From G963422745 sp963422745 (GTDB lineage Bacteria; Actinomycetota; Acidimicrobiia; Acidimicrobiales; Aldehydirespiratoraceae): DNA of 64,000 bases. The position numbers and the translations under genes are program-made. Below the pieces are notes generated by a model. The model did not search any database, was not told where the DNA came from, and was given only the letters and a program-made list of their open reading frames with translations. The stretch is taken from assembly GCA_963422745.1 (NCBI GenBank), contig OY730477.1, positions 2,790,001 to 2,854,000 on the forward strand, read 5' to 3'. This document shows, piece after piece, positions 47,970 through 57,765 of the stretch (positions are counted from its first letter, which is position 1; each line of letters opens with the position of its first letter).

Positions 47970-50267
47970 ATGACCGTAGCCGCCCGCACCCCCATCGAAC
48001 TGATCAACAATGTGTACGCCACCCTCGACGAGAGGATCGGATTTGCTCGCCAGCGGTTGGGGCACCCTTTGACGCTTGGCGAGAAGGTTCTGATCAATCA
48101 CCTCGACCGTCCCGATCAGGAACTTGAGCGCGGCGAGTCCTACGTTGACCTGCGTCCCGATCGCGTCGCCATGCAGGACGCGACCGCCCAGATGGCGTGG
48201 CTGCAGTTCATGACCGCCGGCCTCGACAAGGTCGCCGTGCCGACCACCACCCACTGCGATCATCTGATTCAAGCCCGCGTGGACGCCAAACGAGACCTGC
48301 TCACCGCGGTCGACAACAACGAAGAGGTCTATGACTTCCTCGAATCGGCGAGCGCTAGATTCGGCGGCGGTTTCTGGAAGCCGGGGTCGGGCATCATCCA
48401 TCAGGTGGTGCTTGAGCAATATGGGTTTCCCGGCGCCATGATCATCGGCACCGACAGCCACACCCCCAACGGTGGGGGCATCGCAATGGTCGCTATCGGC
48501 GTAGGCGGTGCCGACGCAGTAGACGTCATGACCGGCTCGCCATGGAATGTGCGTTGGCCCGAGTTCATCGGCATCCGACTCACCGGCACGCTCAACGGCT
48601 GGAGTTCACCCAAAGACGTCATCTTGAAGGTGGCCGAGATTCTCACCGTGAAAGGCGGCACCGGTGCGGTCGTGGAGTACTTCGGGCCCGGAGCCGAGAG
48701 CCTGAGCTGCACGGGCAAGGCCACGATCTGCAACATGGGAGCCGAGATCGGTGCCACTACGTCGGTATTTGCCTACGACGGAGCAATCGCCCGTTACCTT
48801 GAGAGCACTGGTAGATCCGATGTGGATGATGCCGCCCGCAGCGTTGCGCATCACCTGCGTGCCGACGATGAGGTTCTCGCGGATCCCGAACGCTTCTACG
48901 ACCGTGTGATCGAGATTCACCTCGACGAATTGCGTCCCCATATCAACGGTCCGCATACCCCCGACCTCGCCCGTGAGGTGTCGCAACTCGGTGACGAGGC
49001 CCGTCAAAAGGCTTGGCCGCTCGACATCAGCGCAGCTCTGGTCGGCAGTTGCACGAACTCCTCATATGAGGACATCACCCGTGCTGCATCGATCGCCCGC
49101 GCAGCAGCAGCGAAAGGCCTCAGGGCAAACACCCGTCTGCTGGTCACGCCCGGTTCTGAGCAGATCCGAGCCACCATCGTTCGCGATGGCCTCCTTCAGG
49201 ACTTCGAAGCCCTCGGAGCGGTTGTGCTGGCCAACGCCTGCGGACCCTGCATCGGCCAATGGGATCGTTCGGGCGAAGCAGGTCATGAGCCTGGAAGCCC
49301 GAACGTGATAGTCACCTCCTACAACCGAAACTTCCCGAAACGCAATGACGGCGACCCCGAGACGCTCGCCTTCGTTACCTCACCCGAGACGGTGATCGCT
49401 TTGGCGATCGCAGGCACCATCGATTTCGACCCGATCAACGACACTCTCACCAACTCCAACGGCGAGAAGGTGACTTTGCCTACACCGATCGGGGCGGAGT
49501 TGCCAGACAATGGCTTCGATCCGGGTGAGCCTAAGTTCGTCGCTCCTCCAATTGATGGCTCCGACATCAAGGTTTCGATTTCACCCCACAGCCAACGACT
49601 GCAGTTGCTCACACCGTTCGAGCCCTGGGATGGCAAGGACTACGAAGACCTGCCGGTGCTGGTGAAGGCCAGCGGCAAGTTCACGACTGACCACATTTCG
49701 ATGGCCGGTCCGTGGCTGCGATACCGGGGGCACCTGGAGAACATCTCAGGCAATCTCTTCTTGGGCGCGGTCAACGCTTTCACAGGACCACACGGGCCTT
49801 ACGAGCTGGGACACGGCAAGAGCCAGATCGACGGCTCAATCAAGCCGTTCCCGGAGTTGGCAGCGGACTATCATGCCGCCGACATTCGTTGGGTAGTGGT
49901 CGGCGACGAGAACATGGGCGAAGGATCGAGTCGTGAACATGCAGCGATGCAACCCAGGTTCCGCAACGGTGTCGTGGCTATCGCACGATCCTTCGCTCGT
50001 ATCCACGAAACCAATCTGAAGAAGCAGGGCATGCTTCCGCTGACGTTTTGTAACCCGGCCGACTACGACCTCATCAACGAAGACGACCGCATCGCGGTTC
50101 GCGGTCTCAAAGACCTGAGGCCCGAACAGACGGTCACTGTGGAAGTCACAAAGTCCACTGGCGAAGTGACCTCGTTTGCTACGAACCACACGTTCAGTGA
50201 CGATCAAATCGAGTGGTTCAAAGCCGGGTCGGCCCTCAACATCATCCGTCGGCGCACGTCGAGATAA
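47970..50267 (+). CDS. acn: Aconitate hydratase, mitochondrial type
   Basis: Isomerises citrate to isocitrate with a [4Fe-4S] cluster. The 765-residue protein from the ATG at 47970 has the three cluster Cys in GSCTNSSYED (near 358) and ANACGPCIGQW (near 421), the substrate-binding GTDSHTPNGGG near 163 and the C-terminal swivel domain with GDENMGEGSSREHAA near 648. The overall pattern follows the mitochondrial-type aconitase rather than AcnA of most actinobacteria. Citrate synthase and AceK lie in the next 6 kb. Confidence 0.93.
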   Translation: MTVAARTPIELINNVYATLDERIGFARQRLGHPLTLGEKVLINHLDRPDQELERGESYVDLRPDRVAMQDATAQMAWLQFMTAGLDKVAVPTTTHCDHLIQARVDAKRDLLTAVDNNEEVYDFLESASARFGGGFWKPGSGIIHQVVLEQYGFPGAMIIGTDSHTPNGGGIAMVAIGVGGADAVDVMTGSPWNVRWPEFIGIRLTGTLNGWSSPKDVILKVAEILTVKGGTGAVVEYFGPGAESLSCTGKATICNMGAEIGATTSVFAYDGAIARYLESTGRSDVDDAARSVAHHLRADDEVLADPERFYDRVIEIHLDELRPHINGPHTPDLAREVSQLGDEARQKAWPLDISAALVGSCTNSSYEDITRAASIARAAAAKGLRANTRLLVTPGSEQIRATIVRDGLLQDFEALGAVVLANACGPCIGQWDRSGEAGHEPGSPNVIVTSYNRNFPKRNDGDPETLAFVTSPETVIALAIAGTIDFDPINDTLTNSNGEKVTLPTPIGAELPDNGFDPGEPKFVAPPIDGSDIKVSISPHSQRLQLLTPFEPWDGKDYEDLPVLVKASGKFTTDHISMAGPWLRYRGHLENISGNLFLGAVNAFTGPHGPYELGHGKSQIDGSIKPFPELAADYHAADIRWVVVGDENMGEGSSREHAAMQPRFRNGVVAIARSFARIHETNLKKQGMLPLTFCNPADYDLINEDDRIAVRGLKDLRPEQTVTVEVTKSTGEVTSFATNHTFSDDQIEWFKAGSALNIIRRRTSR

Positions 50268-50297
50268 TCAATCCAAGCATTCCGACGCCCCCTCCCC

Positions 50298-50312
50298 GGG
50301 GGGGGGGGGGGG
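50298..50312. repeat. Homopolymer of 15 G
   Basis: A CCCC is followed by 15 consecutive G. Such tracts are prone to slippage and to sequencing error, so the exact count is uncertain. It is not in a gene. Confidence 0.85.
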
Positions 50313-50445
50313 CTGGACCGTGTTGTCAATCTGCTCGTATATCAGCAACAGACCTCTTTCTCCTGACCCGGCTGTGTCAGCGGCCAAGACTCGATAGCCC
50401 ATCAAGTCGTGCCGTTCACCACGCGACAGAAGCCCCGGCGCGAAA

Positions 50446-50479
50446 AAGCGACTGGCGGATTGGGGGTAGCCAGTCGCTT
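50446..50479 (-). terminator. Hairpin with T-run on the minus strand
   Basis: AAGCGACTGGC (50446-50456) pairs perfectly with GCCAGTCGCTT (50469-50479) around a 12-base loop. On the minus strand the stem is followed by TTTTTCG, which looks like an intrinsic terminator, yet no minus-strand gene is known upstream of it. On the plus strand it follows the aconitase gene by about 180 bp. Confidence 0.5.
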
Positions 50480-50486
50480 CTTCGGA

Positions 50487-50519
50487 CGGTATGGAGGCTT
50501 GGGGGAAGCCTCCATACCG
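50487..50519. other. Perfect 14-bp stem with a GGGGG loop
   Basis: CGGTATGGAGGCTT (50487-50500) pairs with AAGCCTCCATACCG (50506-50519) around five G. It lies 7 bp from the preceding hairpin. Possible roles are a bidirectional terminator, a structured RNA element or a mobile-element terminus. Confidence 0.6.
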
Positions 50520-50649
50520 AGACGCTCAACCGATCCAGAAAGAACGGGAGCTGTGTGACCATCATTAAACCATGATTCAACTATCATCACAACAGTTTTT
50601 GTAGACATATAACAGTAGTGATTGTAGTTATATGGTATTACAAATTGTT

Positions 50650-50970
50650 ATGGACCTGCGCCAACTTCAAGCGCTGAGGGCAGTTGCCGCGCACAGGTCG
50701 TTCTCGGCAACTGGGCTCGGCCTTCGCGAGGTGCAATCCAACGTGTTCACCCACATCTCCCAACTTGAAGAAGAGCTAAGGGCCGTTCTCCTCAACCGGT
50801 CAAGTCGTGAACTGACCTACACCTGCGAGTTCGTAGCCGATCGCACCCTGCAAATCTCCAACGAGCTACGCGCCAATACAAGACGACCTGCTGTTGCTAC
50901 GCCAGAAGGTGGATCGGTTCGTACCGAATCAGCTGCGTCACAGCGACCTCAGCGCAATAGCGTCAAGTGA
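50650..50970 (+). pseudogene. Truncated LysR-type regulator, DNA-binding domain only
   Basis: From the ATG at 50650 (an in-frame ATG lies six codons upstream) the product has the LysR N-terminal helix-turn-helix pattern MDLRQLQALRAVAAHRSFS and then SQLEEELRAVLLNRSSREL, followed by only about 45 further residues. Normal LysR proteins have about 300 residues with an effector domain; none follows. The typical A-A-x-x-L turn is degraded (TGLGLREVQSN). It is most likely a remnant, or less likely a stand-alone DNA-binding protein. It ends 6 bp before the carboxylase gene. Confidence 0.7.
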
Positions 50971-50976
50971 CATTCC

Positions 50977-52332
50977 GTGACCGAACCGCTTTCCTCGATC
51001 GCTCGACGGGCTCGCGTGTCGGGTTTCGTACGGGTTGGTTTAAGTGATCTAGGAGGTCGTCGTGTCGTAGACGTTGATGCCCGTGGCCGTGACGATGCCG
51101 GTGCGCTCAGTCCAAGCGATGGGCTTTCCCTCGCCGTCGGTGCACGCACGGCCCGGGAGCAGCGACTTCCGTTGCTGATCCGTCTCGCCTCTAGTGGTGC
51201 CGACATCGCCGAAGGTGTGCCAGCGCTCGACGGTTGGGGGCAAGCGGCTCGAGAATTCGCTGGATGCTCAGGTGTGGTGCCGATGATCGTGATCGTCAGC
51301 GGTCCGGCAGTTTCGGGGCCCGCACTGCTACTGGGACTGGCCGACATCGTGATCATGACAGGCGATGCCTACGCCTTCGTGACCGGCCCGCTCATGGTGG
51401 AGATGTTTACCGGGGTACCGGTAACCACAGGCGAGCTCGGTGGCCCACAGATCCACGATCGCAGGTCGGGGGTGGCCGACTTCACAGTGACCGATCAGGA
51501 AGAGGCCTTGTCGTTAGTGGCAGAGATCTTGGCGTTTTTGCCGGACCACACCGACGACGACCCACCTACACACACCACAAACGATCCCATCAACCGTTCG
51601 ACCCCCGAGGCCTACGATGCCTTACCGCCATCAGCGGGAGGCTCCTATGATGTACGCGACATCGTGGCGAGCATCGTTGACAATGGTGTCTTTCTCGAAC
51701 CCCGTGAGGCATGGGCCGCAAACCTCGTTACTGCCTTTGCAACCATCGGCGGGCGCCCGGTGGGAGTAGTCGCCAACCAGCCCCAGACCGTTGCGGGAAC
51801 GCTGGACATTCCCGCTTCGCAAAAGGGTGCGCGTTTCGTCGCGTTTTGTGACGCCTTCAATCTCTCGCTCGTCACAATCGTCGACACTTCCGGGTTCTAC
51901 CCGGGCAAGGATACCGAATGGCGCGGCATGATTCGCTACGGTGCCCAACTGGCGTTCGCCTACGCCCGTGCGACGGTGGTCCGGGTTAATGTCACTACTC
52001 GCAAGTCCTACGGCGGCGCATACATCGTCATGGATTCCAAGCCAATGGGCAACGACATTGCATTCGCATGGCCCAGCGCCGAGATCGCCGTGATGGGAGC
52101 CAAGGGTGCGGTTGAGATCCTCCATCGGCGTAGCACACCCGAACAGCGAGCCGAGTTGCAGGCGGCTTATGAACAACGCCTCCTCAACCCCTACATCGCC
52201 GCGGAACGCGGCACGATTGACGCGGTTATCGACCCGAACGACACTCGTCGCGAGATCGCAGCCGCCCTTGACATGCTCGCTGGCAAGCGTGAGAAACTTC
52301 CCCGGCGCCGCCACGATAATACCCCTTTGTAA
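50977..52332 (+). CDS. Acyl-CoA carboxylase carboxyltransferase (beta) subunit
   Basis: A 451-residue biotin-dependent carboxyltransferase with two crotonase-like halves. The N-terminal half is short and degenerate at its beginning compared with typical 510-540-residue family members, but GVVPMIVIVSGPAVSGPALLLGLAD and GVPVTTGELGGPQIH are there. The C-terminal half has GGRPVGVVANQP, VDTSGFYPGKDTEWRGMIRYGA and KSYGGAYIVMDSKPMGND. It transfers carboxyl from biotin to acetyl-, propionyl- or another acyl-CoA. The linker with PDHTDDDPPTHTTNDPINRS corresponds to the usual Pro-rich linker of the family. Confidence 0.88.
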   Translation: MTEPLSSIARRARVSGFVRVGLSDLGGRRVVDVDARGRDDAGALSPSDGLSLAVGARTAREQRLPLLIRLASSGADIAEGVPALDGWGQAAREFAGCSGVVPMIVIVSGPAVSGPALLLGLADIVIMTGDAYAFVTGPLMVEMFTGVPVTTGELGGPQIHDRRSGVADFTVTDQEEALSLVAEILAFLPDHTDDDPPTHTTNDPINRSTPEAYDALPPSAGGSYDVRDIVASIVDNGVFLEPREAWAANLVTAFATIGGRPVGVVANQPQTVAGTLDIPASQKGARFVAFCDAFNLSLVTIVDTSGFYPGKDTEWRGMIRYGAQLAFAYARATVVRVNVTTRKSYGGAYIVMDSKPMGNDIAFAWPSAEIAVMGAKGAVEILHRRSTPEQRAELQAAYEQRLLNPYIAAERGTIDAVIDPNDTRREIAAALDMLAGKREKLPRRRHDNTPL

Positions 52333-52416
52333 CCCGCTGGTTGTGCTTGTGGGCTGTGTTTGCGCCTAGATTCAGACTTGCGCCGCGGTACGCAGGGCGC
52401 AGGCAAGGAGTTTTTT

Positions 52417-53682
<1,266 letters not shown>

Positions 53683-53691
53683 ACACCGACC

Positions 53692-53930
53692 ACATCCTCA
53701 GACGACCACATCCTCAACCGACCACGTCAAGCACCAACTTCCCAGCATTGGCGTCGACACCCATACGTTCAACCGACCACATCCTCAACCGACCACGTCA
53801 AGCACCAACTTCCCAGCATTGGCGTCGACACCCATACGTTCAACCGACCACATCCTCAACCGACCACATCCTCAGACGACGACGTCAAGCACCAACTTCC
53901 CAGCATTGGCGTTAACACCCATACGTTCAT
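53692..53930. repeat. 71-87 bp repeats copied from the 3' end of the quinone oxidoreductase gene
   Basis: ACCACGTCAAGCACCAACTT starts units at 53721 and 53792; the gene itself has the corresponding bases at 53879. Read on the minus strand, the extra copies still encode the C-terminal residues ERMGVDANAGKLVLDVV and a TGA. CCACATCCTCAACCGA is a sub-repeat that accounts for the extra 16 bp of the last unit. Confidence 0.92.
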
Positions 53931-54852
53931 GGGCGGCTGCCACCTCCGCGAGGGGGTATCGGCTGTCGATCACGGGTGACAACGCATCGGTTGCGACGTG
54001 AGGCAGCATCTGGGTGGCAAACTCCCGGGTGATGGAGATCTTCTGCTCGAGCGGTCTGGCACGTAGTGTCGTGCCGATGAGGGTTGCCCGCTTCATCATC
54101 AGAGTTGAAACGTCAAACATCACCGGCGCGCCCGCCAACGCTCCGACCTGAATGATGCAGCCGTCCATTGCCAACGCCTCCACGTTGCGTGGCAGGTAGT
54201 TCCCACCAACCACATCAAGGATGACATCAACACCGAACCCGTTGGTGACATCGGCGATACGTTCCCCAAAGCCCTCATGGTTGTAGTCAATGACCAGATC
54301 GGCCCCCAGTGCATGACACACATGGTGCTTGTCGGCTGACGCCGTCACGGCGATGCGGCTACCAATCACCTTGGCAATTTGGATCGCCGCCGTACCCACG
54401 CCCGAGGCACCGGCATGAACCAGAGCCCAGCGCCCGCTGGTCAAACCTCCCTGGCGCACGAGCGCGTCCCACGCCGTGATGAACACCTCAGGAAATGCGC
54501 CAGCGTTTTGGATCGGAAGCGCATTGGGAACCCGCATCACCTGCCGTTCGTGAACCGCAATCAGCTCCGCGTAACAGCCGCCGTTGGCGATACCCATTAC
54601 TTGGTCGCCGATTGAGTGCTCAATAACCCTTTCCCCTGTTTGAACTACGGTTCCTGCGAATTCCAGCCCAGGTATCTCATGAAGCATCGGCGGACCCGGG
54701 TACCGGCCCATTCGCTGGAGTAGGTCGGCCCGGTTTACAGCCGTTGACCGCACCTCCACCAAGACGTCGTGGGGGCCGGGCATCGGATCAGGCACTTCTT
54801 GCATCCTGAGGACCTCGGGACCTCCCTTTTCACGTAGCACGATGGCTTGCAT
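53872..54852 (-). CDS. NAD(P)H:quinone oxidoreductase, zinc-independent MDR type
   Basis: From the ATG at 54852 the protein is 326 residues; an in-frame extension to 54888 is possible. It is a medium-chain dehydrogenase of the PIG3/QOR group: MQAIVLREKGGPEVL at the N-terminus, NRADLLQRMGRYPGPP near 44, and the nucleotide loop HAGASGVGTAAIQIAK near 140. No zinc-ligand Cys cluster is seen. It is convergent with citrate synthase across repeats derived from its own 3' end. Confidence 0.9.
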   Translation of the reverse strand: MQAIVLREKGGPEVLRMQEVPDPMPGPHDVLVEVRSTAVNRADLLQRMGRYPGPPMLHEIPGLEFAGTVVQTGERVIEHSIGDQVMGIANGGCYAELIAVHERQVMRVPNALPIQNAGAFPEVFITAWDALVRQGGLTSGRWALVHAGASGVGTAAIQIAKVIGSRIAVTASADKHHVCHALGADLVIDYNHEGFGERIADVTNGFGVDVILDVVGGNYLPRNVEALAMDGCIIQVGALAGAPVMFDVSTLMMKRATLIGTTLRARPLEQKISITREFATQMLPHVATDALSPVIDSRYPLAEVAAAHERMGVNANAGKLVLDVVV

Positions 54853-54920
54853 AACCCAAGCAGACCACGCGGTCACCTCATTTGCCAACTCAGAGTGCTA
54901 GGGGCACCGCTGGCACCGAC

Positions 54921-56711
54921 TCAACTTCTGGGAATGCGCAACTCAACTGGATACGGAATGAAGTCGTGCAGAACTCCGCGGCTGTTCGCGTCCTTGATGG
55001 TCTGCCAGAACTCAACCGTGGTGATCTCGGGATGGAACTCATCGAAGACCTCAGCGACGATGCGCGGCGAACGCAGATAAGTGCGGAACTCCTCGGGAAA
55101 CACATCGTCGGGGTCGACCGGGAACCATGGCTGATCAAGCATCTCATCGTCATACATTTGACTCGTCGGCATATGTCGGAAATTGACGTCGGACAGTAGC
55201 GAAAGCTCGTCGTAGTCGTAGAAGGCAACCGACCCGTGGCGGGTCACGCCGAAGTTCTTCGGAAAAAGATCCCCTGGAAAAATGTCTGCTGCGGCGAGGT
55301 CCTTGATGGCGTTGCCGTAGTCCATGGCTGCCTCACGGGCACGTTCGGGCGACATCTCCCGCAGATACAGATCAAGTGGGTATAAGCGGCGTTCGGTGTA
55401 TACGTGATGCAACAGAACTTCGTCTTCAATAACGGTCACCATCCGGGTGCAATCTCTGAGCAGTTCGGTAAGCAGTTCCTCAGAGAAGCGATCTCGTTTG
55501 AACGTGAGGTTTCGAAACTCCTGGGCGTCGACCAGGCGGCCTACCCGTTCGTGCTGAAACACCAGCTTGTATCGGCTACGCACCTCCGCGGGCGTGGTCC
55601 GCTTCGTCGGCGGGAAGCGATCCTTGATGACCTTGAACACCACATCAAACGACGGCAGCGTGAACACGGCCATCACCATGCCGCGCGCCCCTCGTGCCCG
55701 CTCGAATCGAGTATTGGAGTGCTCCATGTGGCGATACAACGCCCGGAAGAGGTTCGTCTTTCCGTGCTGGTTGTAGCCGATTGACGTGTACAGCTCGGCC
55801 GCGGGCTTCACCGGTAACAGGCTTTTCAAGAACCCCACCACGGCGGCGGGTCGTCGGCATAGTACATGGAAATACGAACGGGTATAACCAAACATCCGGC
55901 TGGCAGCACGCTCGGTCAACAACACCGCGTCGATGTACAGGCCAGCGTCATTGGCGAGCACCGGGAGAATTACCGGTGCTACGCGATTAAGCCAGCGCAG
56001 ACGTCCGACGATGTAGGCACCTTTGTTGCGATAAAAGATCGGATTCAGGATCTCGATCAGGTCTATTCGGCCATCCCAGACCTCATTGAGATGGGCCTGT
56101 ATACGTTCGGTCACGTTGACGAGATCGGTCTCGATGTCGGCGAAATGCGATGCCAATGGTGAGTGCTCGAAAACGCATCGCAGGGTGTTTGACAATGAGT
56201 CTGTTACGGCGAAGGCTTGGTACTCCGATCGAGAGGATTCGTCAGTGGGCAAGATGGTTGGTCCCAGCCAGAGAAATTCGAGTTCGACATCAAGTCCTAC
56301 GATCTCAAATGTCCGCCTTGTGACCGAATTGTAGAATGTCTCGGCCAGCTCAAGATCATCTCGTGCGCCCACGAGTGACACGTAGAGTCGCCGAGCGGTG
56401 ATCCATGTTTTGCGAGCCTCGACGGGATCATCGGGCAGCAGCAGACCCGCAGCGTTGACCACTTCCCATACCCGGCGTTTGTGGATCTCAAGACGCTCAG
56501 CGACATCGCCTTGATGTTGCAGCCACTGCCGATCGACGAATCGCTGGGTCGCCCGTTGAGTGATCTCAAGGAACCGCTCGTGGTAGCCGACAAAACCATC
56601 ATGAATCAGTCGGCCTAGACGCTCCGCTAGACGCTGGGTCGAATCGGGCGGTACGGGAGCGTCAATCATCAAGCACTGCAACCATAACGGCATTGGGTTG
56701 GCCAACTTCAC
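54921..56711 (-). CDS. aceK: Isocitrate dehydrogenase kinase/phosphatase AceK
   Basis: A bifunctional enzyme that inactivates isocitrate dehydrogenase by phosphorylation and reactivates it, diverting carbon to the glyoxylate shunt. The call is strong: GARGMVMAVFTLPSFDVVFK then VIKDRFPPTK, RVGRLVDAQEF, YGNAIKDLAAADIFPGDLFP, KNFGVTRHGSVAFYDYDE and DPDDVFPEEFRTYL align with Escherichia coli AceK. The length of 596 (GTG start; an ATG at 56669 is an alternative) is normal. AceK is mainly proteobacterial, so its presence is unusual. No isocitrate dehydrogenase, aceA or aceB gene is in the window. Confidence 0.93.
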   Translation of the reverse strand: MKLANPMPLWLQCLMIDAPVPPDSTQRLAERLGRLIHDGFVGYHERFLEITQRATQRFVDRQWLQHQGDVAERLEIHKRRVWEVVNAAGLLLPDDPVEARKTWITARRLYVSLVGARDDLELAETFYNSVTRRTFEIVGLDVELEFLWLGPTILPTDESSRSEYQAFAVTDSLSNTLRCVFEHSPLASHFADIETDLVNVTERIQAHLNEVWDGRIDLIEILNPIFYRNKGAYIVGRLRWLNRVAPVILPVLANDAGLYIDAVLLTERAASRMFGYTRSYFHVLCRRPAAVVGFLKSLLPVKPAAELYTSIGYNQHGKTNLFRALYRHMEHSNTRFERARGARGMVMAVFTLPSFDVVFKVIKDRFPPTKRTTPAEVRSRYKLVFQHERVGRLVDAQEFRNLTFKRDRFSEELLTELLRDCTRMVTVIEDEVLLHHVYTERRLYPLDLYLREMSPERAREAAMDYGNAIKDLAAADIFPGDLFPKNFGVTRHGSVAFYDYDELSLLSDVNFRHMPTSQMYDDEMLDQPWFPVDPDDVFPEEFRTYLRSPRIVAEVFDEFHPEITTVEFWQTIKDANSRGVLHDFIPYPVELRIPRS

Positions 56712-56784
56712 CAGGTGTCGTCGATCATCGGTGTCGTGACCTGTGTGTCGAACGCCAATGGCCCTCGAATGCGAAACTCAGCCA

Positions 56785-57219
56785 ATGAGCCACTCACTTA
56801 GCCTTGCCGAACACCACCTGATCTCGGAGTTATCCACACGGTATGCCTACGCAGTCGACGAAGGTGACCTCGGCGAACTCGTGGACGTCTTCACCGCCGA
56901 AGCCGTGTTGGACACCGGTCGGGGGATTCGCCGTGGCGTTACGGAGATAATCACTGCACTGGCACGTCTAGAACGCTACGACGCTGTATTTCACCACCTG
57001 GGACAGCGCCGGATCATTGCGGGAACCGACGCTGGCTCCGCAATGGGCGACGTGTACTGTGTGGCCCACCATCTTCACACCGAAACGGACGGTTCACGTA
57101 TTAACCATGTGATGTACATCCGTTACCGCGACCGGTACGAAAACGGACCTGGCGGCTGGCGGATCTCCGAACGCCGACTCGACACACTTTGGACTGAGAG
57201 CCGCTTATTGGACCGCTGA
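56785..57219 (+). CDS. SnoaL-like (NTF2-fold) small protein
   Basis: From the ATG at 56785 the protein is 144 residues. LSTRYAYAVDEGDLGELVDVFT, then a stretch GRRGVTEI-like (IRRGVTEIITAL), HHLGQRRI and the C-terminal GGWRISERRLDTLW are typical of the SnoaL/NTF2 cone fold. Members are cyclases, isomerases or ligand binders; the substrate here is unknown. In-frame ATG at 56758 is an alternative start. Confidence 0.78.
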   Translation: MSHSLSLAEHHLISELSTRYAYAVDEGDLGELVDVFTAEAVLDTGRGIRRGVTEIITALARLERYDAVFHHLGQRRIIAGTDAGSAMGDVYCVAHHLHTETDGSRINHVMYIRYRDRYENGPGGWRISERRLDTLWTESRLLDR

Positions 57220-57274
57220 TCCATTGGCCTGACTCGAACCGATATTCAGCACCTGTTCAAGGCTCTCAAACTGT

Positions 57275-57559
57275 TCAAGGAGATGCCGAAGCTTGTCGGT
57301 GGTTGCCGACGACCTCTGCGAACACGAGCCTCATGAAACTTTCAGCAAATGAAGGATCAAGGTTCGTCGATGCGGCAAGTTCACGAAGGCGCGCAACCTG
57401 TTCGTTTTCCCTGGCGGGGTCCGCAGGAGCCAACCCGGACCGGGCTTTGTACTCCCCCACCGCCTTGGTGATCCTGAACCGCTCGGCAAGAACAAGCACC
57501 AGCACGGTATCAAGGTTGTCGATGCTCGATCGGAGGATTTCGAGTTGCTCATCGGCCAT
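57275..57559 (-). CDS. Chorismate mutase, AroQ type
   Basis: A 94-residue stand-alone domain starting MADEQLEILRSSIDNLDT. The AroQ pattern is visible: Arg near 10 (LRSSIDNLD), AERFRITKAVGEYKARSG with the conserved Arg and Lys at about 26-41, and DPARENEQVARL near 47-58. It converts chorismate to prephenate for Phe and Tyr synthesis. The longer in-frame opening would run through the tRNA-Val gene and is rejected. The gene begins 29 bp downstream of that tRNA on the same strand. Confidence 0.85.
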   Translation of the reverse strand: MADEQLEILRSSIDNLDTVLVLVLAERFRITKAVGEYKARSGLAPADPARENEQVARLRELAASTNLDPSFAESFMRLVFAEVVGNHRQASASP

Positions 57560-57587
57560 TGGAATTGATCGGTCTTTGTCGGACGGG

Positions 57588-57661
57588 TGGGCCGTACAAG
57601 AGTCGAACTTGTGACCTCCTGCGTGTCGAGCAGGCGCTCTGACCAACTGAGCTAACGGCCC
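57588..57661 (-). tRNA. tRNA-Val (anticodon GAC) with C at position 33
   Basis: On the minus strand: acceptor GGGCCGT/ACGGCCC, D stem GCTC/GAGC, anticodon stem CCTGC/GCAGG, loop TCGACAC, T stem ACAAG/CTTGT around TTCGACT, discriminator A. The stems are all perfect. The loop has C before the anticodon instead of the near-universal T33. The acceptor stem is identical to that of the tRNA-Val(CAC) in this window. Confidence 0.92.
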
Positions 57662-57765
57662 CGGAAGCCGAAACTGTATCAGCAGGAGGTGTCTCGAACT
57701 CAGCCCGCATTTCCGGCGACTCGACATTGCATTGACGGTGAGGCAACGACCTATCCTCATGCGCG

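Larger units (their letters stand above)
50268..50649. other. Long intergenic region with a poly-G run, two hairpins and an AT-rich end
   Basis: The 382-bp gap between the aconitase gene and the LysR fragment holds a run of 15 G (50298-50312), two strong adjacent hairpins, and an AT-rich stretch at about 50560-50645 that may carry the promoter of the LysR fragment. No credible gene is seen. Confidence 0.75.

Noticed and set aside
51541..51640. Pro/Thr-rich insertion in the acyl-CoA carboxylase beta chain
   Set aside because: Family members normally have a Pro-rich linker with similar DDP...RP pattern at this place.
57560..57760. N-terminal extension of chorismate mutase
   Set aside because: It would be translated through the tRNA-Val gene; the domain starts at the ATG at 57559.
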